From the NCBI RefSeq assembly GCF_018717645.1, contig NZ_JAFLHG010000003.1, positions 124,001 through 188,000 of the forward strand: a stretch of 64,000 nt of DNA, in the 5' to 3' direction. The notes under the pieces were generated by a model. The model worked only from the letters and a program-made list of their open reading frames with translations. It had not been told where the DNA came from and made no database searches. The stretch comes from Microbacterium flavum. GTDB lineage: Bacteria; Actinomycetota; Actinomycetes; Actinomycetales; Microbacteriaceae. Within the stretch, counting starts at the first letter, position 1. The number at the start of each line of letters is the position of its first letter. Shown here piece by piece: positions 16,018 through 24,123 of this stretch. The position numbers were made by a program, and so were the translations under genes.

Positions 16018-17634
16018 TTGAAGCGCAACAAGATCGCCCTCGCGGGCATCGCGCTGCTCGTCGCAGGAGGACTGGCCCTCGCGGGCTGCTCCGGCAGCGG
16101 CAGCGGCACGCCGAGCGCGTCGGGCGGCGACAGCACCGCCGTCATCAAGACGAACGGTTCGGAGCCCCAGAACCCGCTGGTCCCGACGAACACCAACGAG
16201 ACCGGCGGTGGCAAGATCATCGACGAGATCTTCGCCGGCCTGGTCTACTACGACGCCAAGGGCGAGCCGCAGAACGACGTGGCCGACTCGATCACCGTCG
16301 ATGACGCGCAGAACCTGACGGTCAAGCTCAAGAAGGGCCAGAAGTTCACGGACGGCACCGAGGTGCAGGCCCACAACTTCATCGACGCGTGGAACTACGG
16401 CGCGAAGCTGTCGAACAAGCAGCTCTCGAGCTACTTCTTCGAGGACATCGAGGGCTTCAGCTACGACGAGGACTCCGAGCTCACCGGTCTGAAGGAAGTC
16501 GATGACTACACCTTCACGATCGCGCTGAACAAGCCGGCCTCCGACTTCGCGCTCCGCCTCGGCTACTCGGCGTACTTCCCGCTTCCGGACGCGGCCTTCA
16601 CCGACATGGACGCCTTCGGCGAGAACCCGATCGGCAACGGCCCGTACAAGCTGGCCAGCGACAGCGCGTGGGAGCACAACGTGCAGATCTCGCTCGTGAA
16701 GAACGAGGACTACACCGGTGGCCGCGCCGCGAAGAACGCGGGCCTGGACATCGTCTTCTACGCCACGCAGGATGCCGCCTACGCGGACCTCCTCAGCGGC
16801 CAGGTCGACGTCATCGACGGTGTTCCGCCGTCCGCGCTCGCGACCTTCCAGTCGGAGCTCGGCGACCGCGCCGTCAACCAGCCGGCGGCGATCTTCCAGT
16901 CCTTCACCATCCCCGAGCGCCTCGCGCACTTCTCGGGTGAAGAGGGCAAGCTCCGCCGCCAGGCGATCTCGATGTCGATCAACCGCGAAGAGATCACCAA
17001 GGTCGTCTTCCAGGGCACCCGCACTCCCGCCAGCGACTTCACCTCGCCGGTCATCGCGGGCTGGTCCGACAGCCTCACGGGCTCCGAGGTGCTCGCGTAC
17101 AACGCTGACGAGGCGAAGAAGCTGTGGGCCCAGGCCGACGCCATCTCGCCCTGGTCCGGCTCGTTCCAGATCGCGTACAACTCCGACGGCGGCCACCAGA
17201 CGTGGGTCGACGCGGTGACCAACTCGATCAAGAACACGCTCGGCATCGACGCGTCCGGCGCTCCCTACGTCGACTTCGCATCGCTGCGCTCGGAGGTCAC
17301 GGCTCGCACGATCCAGACCGCATTCCGCACCGGCTGGCAGGCCGACTACCCGGGTCTGTACAACTTCCTCGGGCCGCTCTACGCCACCGACGCGGGCTCC
17401 AACGACGGCGACTACTCGAACCCCGAGTTCGACAAGCTGCTGTCCGAGGGCATCTCCGCGACCGACGCCGACACCGCCAACGGCGACTTCCAGAAGGCGC
17501 AGGAGATCCTCCTGGCCGACCTTCCGGCGACGCCGCTGTGGTACTCGAACGTCACCGGCGGCTACGCCGAGGGCGTGCAGAACGTCGAGTTCGGTTGGAA
17601 CTCGGTGCCGCTGTACTACCAGATCACCAAGTAA
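16018..17634 (+). CDS. Oligopeptide/dipeptide ABC transporter substrate-binding lipoprotein
   Basis: A 538-residue family 5 (OppA/DppA-like) peptide-binding lipoprotein. A TTG start at 16018 is chosen because AGGAGG lies 5 nt upstream and the protein then opens with a classic lipoprotein signal (KRNK, hydrophobic core, LAGC lipobox with Cys24). An upstream ATG frame (15916) would put a long non-signal extension in front. The mature part has the family blocks KIIDEIFAGLVYYD, VKLKKGQKFTDGTEVQAHNF and NPIGNGPYKL. It is exported and anchored outside the membrane, where it delivers peptides to the two permeases encoded downstream. A hairpin separates it from the permease genes. Confidence 0.93.
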   Translation: MKRNKIALAGIALLVAGGLALAGCSGSGSGTPSASGGDSTAVIKTNGSEPQNPLVPTNTNETGGGKIIDEIFAGLVYYDAKGEPQNDVADSITVDDAQNLTVKLKKGQKFTDGTEVQAHNFIDAWNYGAKLSNKQLSSYFFEDIEGFSYDEDSELTGLKEVDDYTFTIALNKPASDFALRLGYSAYFPLPDAAFTDMDAFGENPIGNGPYKLASDSAWEHNVQISLVKNEDYTGGRAAKNAGLDIVFYATQDAAYADLLSGQVDVIDGVPPSALATFQSELGDRAVNQPAAIFQSFTIPERLAHFSGEEGKLRRQAISMSINREEITKVVFQGTRTPASDFTSPVIAGWSDSLTGSEVLAYNADEAKKLWAQADAISPWSGSFQIAYNSDGGHQTWVDAVTNSIKNTLGIDASGAPYVDFASLRSEVTARTIQTAFRTGWQADYPGLYNFLGPLYATDAGSNDGDYSNPEFDKLLSEGISATDADTANGDFQKAQEILLADLPATPLWYSNVTGGYAEGVQNVEFGWNSVPLYYQITK

Positions 17635-17644
17635 TCCCCTCACG

Positions 17645-17678
17645 CTGCGAGGCGGTGGCCGCGGTCACCGCCTCGCAG
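17645..17678 (+). terminator. Intercistronic hairpin after peptide-binding protein gene 1
   Basis: CTGCGAGGCGGTG (17645-17657) and CACCGCCTCGCAG (17666-17678) make a perfect 13-bp stem with an 8-nt loop. There is no T-run. It more likely protects the upstream message or lowers read-through than stops all transcription, because the permease genes downstream lack a clear promoter. Confidence 0.6.
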
Positions 17679-17793
17679 TATGTCCACCCCGACCTCGCGC
17701 CCGCGTCGATAACGCGGCACGATTCTCTTAGCGGGTGCGCACGACAGCCCGACGCCGTGCGCATGTCGCACCCCACACCTGGAGGGAGAGGGG

Positions 17794-18723
17794 ATGCTCA
17801 GTTACATCCTCAGACGCCTGCTGCAGGTGATTCCCGTGTTCTTCGGGGCCACGCTGCTCATCTACTTCATGGTCTTCGCTCTGCCCGGAGACCCGATCCT
17901 CGCCCTCTTCGGCGACAAGACCCCGAACCCCGCGGTCATCGCGCAGCTGCGCGCGCAGTACCACCTCGATGAGCCCTTCATCGTCCAGTACTTCTACTAC
18001 ATCGCCGGAATCTTCCAGGGAAACCTGGGCGTGACCTTCTCCGGCCAGTCCGTCAACGACGTGCTCGCCCGGACTCTGCCGGTCACCGGACGCCTCGCGG
18101 TCATGGCGATCGCGATCGAGTTCACCCTGGCGATCATCATCGGAACGGTCTCGGCGCTGCGCAAGGGCAAGCTCTTCGACAACACGATGCTGGTGATCGC
18201 GCTGATCTTCGTCGCGCTCCCCATCTTCGTGCTCAGCTTCCTGGCCCAGTACTTCCTCGCGATCCAATGGGGATGGTTCAAGCCGACCGTCGGCGCCCAG
18301 AACAACTGGGGCGACCTGTGGCTGCCGGCGATCGTCCTCGGCCTCAGCCTGTACGCCACGAGCATGCGCCTCATGCGCTCCTCGGTGATCGACACGCTGA
18401 ACCAGGACTGGGTGCGCACCGCCTACAGCAAGGGGCTGCCGCGACGACGCGTCGTCCCCGTGCACGTGCTGCGCAACTCGCTCATCCCGGTGATCACGAA
18501 CTCCGCGACGAACTTCGGCGTCCTGCTGGTCGGTGCGACCGTCACGGAGGGCATCTTCAACGTGCCCGGCGTCGGAAACACGCTGTTCCTGGCGATCCAG
18601 AAGCACGAGGGCCCGACCGTCGTCTCCTTCGTGACCGTCTTCGTCATCATCTATGTGCTCGTCAACCTGGTCGTGGACCTGCTCTACGGCCTGCTCGACC
18701 CGAGGATCCGCTATGTCAAGTGA
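17794..18723 (+). CDS. Peptide ABC transporter permease (OppB/DppB type)
   Basis: A 309-residue inner-membrane permease with the OppB/DppB pattern: start LSYILRRLLQVIPVFFGATLLIYF, then about six helices. The cytoplasmic EAA loop reads DWVRTAYSKGLPRRRVVPVHVLRNSLIPV-like sequence at about residues 205-232 and contacts the ATPase. The ATG at 17794 follows GGAGGGAGAGG. The gene end overlaps the next permease gene by 11 nt. With its partner it forms the channel for peptides handed over by the lipoprotein encoded upstream. Confidence 0.95.
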   Translation: MLSYILRRLLQVIPVFFGATLLIYFMVFALPGDPILALFGDKTPNPAVIAQLRAQYHLDEPFIVQYFYYIAGIFQGNLGVTFSGQSVNDVLARTLPVTGRLAVMAIAIEFTLAIIIGTVSALRKGKLFDNTMLVIALIFVALPIFVLSFLAQYFLAIQWGWFKPTVGAQNNWGDLWLPAIVLGLSLYATSMRLMRSSVIDTLNQDWVRTAYSKGLPRRRVVPVHVLRNSLIPVITNSATNFGVLLVGATVTEGIFNVPGVGNTLFLAIQKHEGPTVVSFVTVFVIIYVLVNLVVDLLYGLLDPRIRYVK

Positions 18724-19678
18724 TCGCAACGACCCCAGGGGCTCCGCGGGGGTGAACCACTACGTCGCGCCTGTCTCGACGAGCACGCTCGTCGTCGACG
18801 CGGTGCGTGTCGACGAGAAGCCCAGCAACCTCTGGACCGACGCCTGGCGTGATCTGCGCCGTCGTCCCACGTTCTGGATCAGCCTGCTCGTCGTCGCCAT
18901 CGTCCTTCTGATGGCGATCTGGCCCACCCTGTTCACGCAGGTGCCGCCCAACTCGAACTGCCAGCTTGCCGACAGCAACGGCGGCCCGGCGGACGGGCAT
19001 CCGCTCGGGTTCACCTTCCTCGGCTGCGACGTCTGGTCGCGGATGGTGTGGGGCGCGCGGACCTCCCTGTCGGTGGGTCTTCTGGCCACGATCATCGGCA
19101 CCGTGGTCGGCCTCATCATGGGCGCCTTCGCGGGCTTCTACGGTGGCTGGCTCGACTCGCTGCTCTCGCGCATCGGCGACATCTTCTTCTCGATCCCCTA
19201 CATCCTCGCGGCGATCGTGGTCATGAGCGTGTTCTCGACGAACCGCAACGTGCTCACCCTCGGCTTCGCGATCGGTGGATTCGCGTGGGCGTCGACGGCG
19301 CGCGTCGTGCGCGCCGAGGTGCTGCGCGTGCGCCAGGCCGACTTCGTGACGGCATCCCGAGCCCTCGGGAAGTCACGGTTCGGAACCCTCGTCAGCCACG
19401 TCATCCCGAACGCGATCGCACCGCTGCTGGTCATCACGACCATCAGCCTCGCGGCCGCGATCGTCGCCGAGGCCACCCTGTCCTTCCTGGGTGTCGGGCT
19501 CGGAGGCAACGTGATGTCGTGGGGTAACGACATCAGCGCCGCGCAGCAGTCGCTGCGCGTGGCTCCCATGGCCCTCATCTACCCGTCGATCCTGCTGACG
19601 GTGACGGTGCTGGCCTTCATCCTTCTGGGCGAGCTCATCCGCGACGCCCTCGACCCGAGAGCGAGGGCCCGCCGATGA
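18713..19678 (+). CDS. Peptide ABC transporter permease (OppC/DppC type)
   Basis: A 321-residue second permease. It has the OppC-type N-terminal cytoplasmic tail, a first helix at about 55-75, a periplasmic loop with two cysteines (NCQLADS and LGCDVWSRMV), then five more helices, with the EAA loop QADFVTASRALGKS at about 220. The ATG at 18713 is chosen over the frame's earlier ATG (18653) because it gives the family's usual N-terminus and an 11-nt overlap with the upstream gene. Its stop overlaps the ATPase gene (ATGA). It pairs with the upstream permease. Confidence 0.95.
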   Translation: MSSDRNDPRGSAGVNHYVAPVSTSTLVVDAVRVDEKPSNLWTDAWRDLRRRPTFWISLLVVAIVLLMAIWPTLFTQVPPNSNCQLADSNGGPADGHPLGFTFLGCDVWSRMVWGARTSLSVGLLATIIGTVVGLIMGAFAGFYGGWLDSLLSRIGDIFFSIPYILAAIVVMSVFSTNRNVLTLGFAIGGFAWASTARVVRAEVLRVRQADFVTASRALGKSRFGTLVSHVIPNAIAPLLVITTISLAAAIVAEATLSFLGVGLGGNVMSWGNDISAAQQSLRVAPMALIYPSILLTVTVLAFILLGELIRDALDPRARARR

Positions 19679-21357
19679 ACGCGACCTCACGCGAACCGCT
19701 GCTGAGCGTACGAGACCTGCGCGTCGCCTTCGAGTCGCAGTCGGGCAGCCGCGAAGTGCTGCACGGCGTCAGCTTCGACATCTTCCCCGGCGAGACGCTC
19801 GCCATCGTGGGGGAGTCGGGGTCGGGCAAGTCGACGACGGCGTCCGCCCTCATCCAGCTCCTGCCGGGCACGGGCCATGTCACCGCGGGCAGCATCATGC
19901 TCGAGGCGGGGGACCTGACCCTCTACAACCAGGCGCAGATGGAGGACATCCGCGGTCGCGAGATCGGCTACGTGCCGCAGGACCCGATGTCCAACCTCAA
20001 CCCGGTCTGGTCGATCGGCTTCCAGGTGAAGGAGGCCGTGCGCGCGAACGGGATCGCATCGGGCAAGAAGGAGATCGAGGCGCGGGCGGTCGAGGTGCTC
20101 AAGCAGGCCGGCCTGGCCGACGCCGAGAAGCGGATGCACCAGTATCCGCACCAGTTCTCCGGCGGCATGCGCCAGCGCGCTCTGATCGGCATCGGCCTCG
20201 CGGCCGACCCGAAGCTCCTCATCGCCGACGAGCCGACCTCGGCCCTCGACGTGACGGTGCAGCGGGTGATCCTCGACCACATGGCGGGTCTGACGCGCGA
20301 GAAGGGCACCTCGGTGCTCCTGATCACCCACGACCTCGGCCTTGCGGCCGAGCGTGCGGAACGCATCATCGTCATGAAGGACGGCGAGATCGTCGAGGCC
20401 GGGCCCAGTCGTCTGATCCTCGAGAACCCCCAGCACCCGTACACGCAGCGTCTCGTCGCCGCGGCCCCCTCGATCGCCTCGCAGCGCATCCAGGCCGTCG
20501 TCCAGGACCGGGGGGTGACGTCGGCGGCGGCCATCGCCGATGCCACGCCGACCCTGCGGGTGCGCGACCTGACAAAGGACTACAAGATCCGTCAGGGCGG
20601 GTTCCGCAGCGAGCCGTTCCGCGCCGTGGATGCCGTGTCGTTCGACATCCCGCGGGGCAAGACACTCGCCCTCGTGGGCGAGTCCGGGTCGGGCAAGTCC
20701 ACCGTCGCCAAGATGGTGCTCAAGCTCGAGGACCCGACCTCCGGGGCGATCGAGGTCGACGGCATCGACACCGCGAAGCTCTCTCGGAAGGACACGTTCG
20801 CCCTGCGTCGGCGCATGCAGCCGGTCTTCCAGGACCCGTACGGATCGCTCGACCCGATGCGCAACATCGGCAACACGATCGCCGAGCCGCTGGAGATCCA
20901 CAAGGTCGGCGACGCGAAGTCGCGTCGCGAGCGCGTCCGCGAGCTTCTCGATCAGGTGTCCCTGCCGCAGAGCCTGGCATCCCGGTACGCGAACGAGCTC
21001 TCCGGCGGCCAGCGTCAGCGCGTCGCGATCGCGCGCGCGCTCGCGCTCAAGCCCGACATCGTCATCCTCGATGAGGCGGTGTCGGCGCTCGACGTGCTCG
21101 TGCAGGACCAGATCCTGAAGCTCCTCGCGGAGCTGCAGTCGGAGCTCGGCCTCACCTACCTGTTCATCACGCACGACCTCGCCGTCGTCCGCGTGGTGGC
21201 CGACCTCGTCTGCGTCATGGAGCGCGGCCGGGTCGTCGAGCAGGGCAGCGTCGACGAGATCTTCGCGAACCCCGCGGAGGAGTACACGCAGCGGCTTCTC
21301 GACGCCATCCCGGGCGCGTCCATCCCCCTCGGCGGGAGCGCGACGGGAGGGTTCTGA
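19675..21357 (+). CDS. Fused double ATPase of peptide ABC transporter (OppD-OppF type)
   Basis: A 560-residue protein with two nucleotide-binding domains in one chain. Domain 1: Walker [10 protein letters not shown] (about 45-53), signature FSGGMRQR, Walker B LLIADEPTSALD. Domain 2: Walker [10 protein letters not shown] (about 337-345), signature LSGGQRQR, Walker B IVILDEAVSALD, where Pro of the usual DEPxSALD is Ala. OppD and OppF are usually separate proteins; actinobacteria often fuse them. It drives uptake through the two permeases with which it is translationally coupled. A small membrane-protein gene follows 2 nt after its stop. Confidence 0.95.
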   Translation: MNATSREPLLSVRDLRVAFESQSGSREVLHGVSFDIFPGETLAIVGESGSGKSTTASALIQLLPGTGHVTAGSIMLEAGDLTLYNQAQMEDIRGREIGYVPQDPMSNLNPVWSIGFQVKEAVRANGIASGKKEIEARAVEVLKQAGLADAEKRMHQYPHQFSGGMRQRALIGIGLAADPKLLIADEPTSALDVTVQRVILDHMAGLTREKGTSVLLITHDLGLAAERAERIIVMKDGEIVEAGPSRLILENPQHPYTQRLVAAAPSIASQRIQAVVQDRGVTSAAAIADATPTLRVRDLTKDYKIRQGGFRSEPFRAVDAVSFDIPRGKTLALVGESGSGKSTVAKMVLKLEDPTSGAIEVDGIDTAKLSRKDTFALRRRMQPVFQDPYGSLDPMRNIGNTIAEPLEIHKVGDAKSRRERVRELLDQVSLPQSLASRYANELSGGQRQRVAIARALALKPDIVILDEAVSALDVLVQDQILKLLAELQSELGLTYLFITHDLAVVRVVADLVCVMERGRVVEQGSVDEIFANPAEEYTQRLLDAIPGASIPLGGSATGGF

Positions 21358-21359
21358 GC

Positions 21360-21944
21360 ATGCCCGCAGATCCCCGACCCTCCGGCGCCACGCCGGAGCG
21401 CCGGGTGCTGCGACCGACGTCGGGCACGGTGATCCTCATCGTGTCCGGCGTGGTCGTGCTCGGCCTGCTGGTGGACGCGGCGGTGCGCGCCGGGCTTCTG
21501 GAGATGCTCCGGCTCGCGCCATGGCTCCTCCTCGTGCTGTGGGGGGTCTACATCGCCCTCTACGCCCCGCACATCGCCTACGACCGCAGCGGCGTGTTCG
21601 TGCAGAACTACCTGCGCCGCACCTGGATCCCGTGGTCTCGGGTCGCCGACATCGCGATGCGCTGGCAGGTGCAGTTCGCCCTGACCGGAGGGGGCAGCGT
21701 CGCCGCGTACGGCGGACCGGCGGCCTCGCGACCCGGTCGCAACGATCGGAGACAGCGCTCCGCGGACCGTCCCGTGCCGAGCTGGCTGCGCGACCTCGGC
21801 GACCTGCGGGACACGTGGCAGCACGCGGATGACGCCGCGTCGGGGACGGGCGCGCCGGCCCGCTCCTGGGACGTGCCGGCATTGATCGTGCTCGGCGTGC
21901 TCGTGGCCGCGGCTGCCGGATCCGTCATCAGCGTGCAGGGCTGA
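21360..21944 (+). CDS. PH-domain-like membrane protein
   Basis: A 194-residue protein with two N-terminal helices (about 22-40 and 50-70), a bacterial PH-like stretch (IAYDRSGVFVQNYLRRTWIPWSRVADI type, about 72-105) and a C-terminal helix (about 173-190), separated by a long charged, Arg/Asp-rich loop. The PH-like segment resembles proteins of the bPH2/DUF2581 kind in actinobacteria. It starts 2 nt after the peptide transporter ATPase and so is probably co-transcribed, but a link to transport is unproven. Function unknown. Confidence 0.75.
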   Translation: MPADPRPSGATPERRVLRPTSGTVILIVSGVVVLGLLVDAAVRAGLLEMLRLAPWLLLVLWGVYIALYAPHIAYDRSGVFVQNYLRRTWIPWSRVADIAMRWQVQFALTGGGSVAAYGGPAASRPGRNDRRQRSADRPVPSWLRDLGDLRDTWQHADDAASGTGAPARSWDVPALIVLGVLVAAAAGSVISVQG

Positions 21945-21986
21945 GGGTGCAGGATGGCAACTGTCTCCCGGCTCCGGATGGTCATT

Positions 21987-22014
21987 TTGCATGGGTGTGA
22001 CGAAATGTTACGGT
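21987..22014 (+). promoter_or_regulatory. Candidate promoter of peptide transporter cluster 2
   Basis: TTGCAT (21987-21992), a 16-nt spacer and TACGGT (22009-22014). It lies in a 267-nt gap otherwise holding only a possible small ORF. The leader to the permease ATG at 22212 would be about 190 nt, long for this window. Confidence 0.35.
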
Positions 22015-22063
22015 CGTGCAAAGAGTCCCGGCCAACGACGGCCGCGGAGTACTGAGCGAGTTA

Positions 22064-22215
22064 TGGTCGACACGTCGCACCTCGCGCGAGGCATCCCCGA
22101 TGAGCACCGGATCGGTTCTGCGCAGGCGACACTGCGGCGAGACCTCGCCCTCGATGAAAGAGCAATGATGATCCGCCACTCAGTCCGACGTCGCACCACG
22201 AGTACGGCGCAATGA
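22064..22215 (+). CDS. Possible leader ORF before permease gene 3
   Basis: The frame can start at ATG 22064 (50 codons) or at the tandem ATGs at 22165 and 22168, before which GAAAGAG is a fair ribosome-binding site. Its stop overlaps the permease ATG (ATGA). The peptide is basic (IRHSVRRRTTSTAQ) and matches no family I know. The permease gene itself has a poor ribosome-binding site, so coupled translation is possible, but chance is not excluded. Confidence 0.25.
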
Positions 22216-23195
22216 CGCTCTACGTCATCCGGCGATTCCTGAACTACGCGATCCTGAGTCTGATCGCGACCTGCATGGCGTACGTGCTCGCGAGCATCGC
22301 GCTCGATCCCGCGGCACGCTTCTACGGCATCAACCCGCGTCCGCCGCAGTCCTCCATCGACGCGTCCCTGAACGCGATGGGCGTGAACCCGGACGTGCCG
22401 ATCATCGTCCGGCTGTGGAACTGGCTCGTGAACCTGTTCACCCACTTCTCTATGGGCACGACCGTCGGCGGGGCCCAGGTGACCGCCGAGATCGCCGCGC
22501 GCTCCGGCGCCAGCCTCCGTCTCCTGCTCATCGGATCCCTGATCGGCGCGATCCTGGGCGTGCTCCTGGGCGTGTGGGGCGCGGTGCGCCAGTACCGGAC
22601 GAGCGACCAGATCGTCACCTACTCCTCGTACGTCGTCTTCGCGACCCCGACCTTCGTCATCGGCGTGCTCCTGATGATCCTCGCGACGCAGTTCAACAAC
22701 CTCGTGGGCTCCCAGGTGATCACGTTCACGGGGGAGTACACGGCCGGGATCTCGGGGAGCTGGTGGGACCTCGCGGTCGACCGTGCCATCCACCTCCTCC
22801 TCCCGACCATCGCGCTCGTCCTCATCGGCGCCGCCTCCTTCTCGCGATATCAGCGCAGCGTCATGCTCGACGTCCTCGGCGCCGACTACATCCGCACGGC
22901 CCGCGCCAAGGGCCTCCCGCGCACGCAGGCGCTGTTCCGCCACGGCGTGCGCCTCGCGCTGATCCCGATGTCGACGTTCTTCGCCTACAGCTTCGGGACG
23001 CTGATCGCAGGCTCGGCGATGCTCGAGATCGTCTTCAGCTGGCGCGGGATGGGGCAGTTCCAGATCGAGGCGATCCAGAAGAACGACATCAACGCGGTCG
23101 CCGGGAGTGCGCTGTTCGTCGCCGTGCTCTACCTCATCGCCTCGACGCTGTCCGAAGTGCTCTACGCCGCACTCGACCCGAGAGTGAGGAACTGA
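22212..23195 (+). CDS. Peptide ABC transporter permease (OppB/DppB type), cluster 2
   Basis: A 327-residue permease. The first helix (YVIRRFLNYAILSLIATCMAYVLA) is followed by a large extracytoplasmic loop (about 35-90) with DPAARFYGINPRPP, then five helices. The EAA loop reads ADYIRTARAKGLPRTQALFRHGVR at about 218-241. The large loop marks the type common in Microbacteriaceae. The ATG at 22212 has only a weak ribosome-binding site and overlaps an upstream ORF. The next permease gene starts 1 nt after its stop. Confidence 0.93.
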   Translation: MTLYVIRRFLNYAILSLIATCMAYVLASIALDPAARFYGINPRPPQSSIDASLNAMGVNPDVPIIVRLWNWLVNLFTHFSMGTTVGGAQVTAEIAARSGASLRLLLIGSLIGAILGVLLGVWGAVRQYRTSDQIVTYSSYVVFATPTFVIGVLLMILATQFNNLVGSQVITFTGEYTAGISGSWWDLAVDRAIHLLLPTIALVLIGAASFSRYQRSVMLDVLGADYIRTARAKGLPRTQALFRHGVRLALIPMSTFFAYSFGTLIAGSAMLEIVFSWRGMGQFQIEAIQKNDINAVAGSALFVAVLYLIASTLSEVLYAALDPRVRN

Positions 23196-23196
23196 C

Positions 23197-24123
23197 ATGT
23201 CGGTCATGCAGGAGAAGGCCCTCGAAGAGGGCCTCGAAAGCGTCAGCGACGTCACCAAGACGCGGCGACCGCTCTCGCGCGCCGGGCTGGTCTGGCACCG
23301 TCTGAGGCGGATGCCTCGGTTCTGGATCGGCGCCTCGGTCGTCGTCCTCGTCATCCTCTGGGCGTTCGTCGGGCCGCTTGTCTACCCGTGGTCGATCAGC
23401 GACCGCGACGTCCTGAACATGGGCATGGGCCCCACGATGATCCACTGGTTCGGGACCAACTCGATCGGCCAGGACATCTACGCGCAGACCCTCGCCGGCC
23501 TGCAGAAGTCTCTCATCATCGGCCTGGTCGCCGGTCCCACGGCGACGGTCATCGCCGCGACCGTCGGCTCGGCGTCGGGATACATCGGCGGGTGGTTCGA
23601 TCGCATCGTCCAGTGGATCATCCTGCTGCTGCTCGTGATCCCCGCCTTCTTCCTCTTCATCCTCCTGAGCCCGCTCATCAAGGGCCTGTCCTGGGTCGTG
23701 CTGATGTTCTACATCGCGCTGTTCAGCTGGATGATCATGGCGCAGGTGGTGCGCTCGCAGACCCGCTCGCTGCGCAACCGCGACTTCGTGCGCGCGGCTC
23801 GCTACATGGGGATGCCGACGCGTACGATCCTGAGCCGCCACATCATCCCCAACATGGCCTCGCTGCTGATCATCGACGCGACCCTCGGCGTCGTCACGGC
23901 GATCATGGCGGAGACCTCGCTGAGCTATTTCGGCTTCGGCATCCAGAAGCCCGACGTCTCGCTCGGGACGCTTCTGGCCGACGGCACCGCCGCCGCGGTC
24001 ACGCGGCCGTGGCTGTTCGTCTTCCCCGCCTTCGTCCTCATCATCCTGCTCTTCGCGATCAGCCTCGTCGGCGATGCTCTGCGCGATGCGATCGACCCGA
24101 CGTCTGGAATGAACCGTGACTGA
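23197..24123 (+). CDS. Peptide ABC transporter permease (OppC/DppC type), cluster 2
   Basis: A 308-residue permease with an N-terminal cytoplasmic tail of about 40 residues, six helices and the EAA loop NRDFVRAARYMGMPTRTILSRHIIPN-like sequence at about 190-215. GNTS-type partner of the permease encoded 1 nt upstream; the ATG at 23197 follows a GAGG motif. The gene overlaps the ATPase gene by 8 nt. The segment SLSYFGFGIQKPD near 245 is the standard OppC block. Confidence 0.95.
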   Translation: MSVMQEKALEEGLESVSDVTKTRRPLSRAGLVWHRLRRMPRFWIGASVVVLVILWAFVGPLVYPWSISDRDVLNMGMGPTMIHWFGTNSIGQDIYAQTLAGLQKSLIIGLVAGPTATVIAATVGSASGYIGGWFDRIVQWIILLLLVIPAFFLFILLSPLIKGLSWVVLMFYIALFSWMIMAQVVRSQTRSLRNRDFVRAARYMGMPTRTILSRHIIPNMASLLIIDATLGVVTAIMAETSLSYFGFGIQKPDVSLGTLLADGTAAAVTRPWLFVFPAFVLIILLFAISLVGDALRDAIDPTSGMNRD

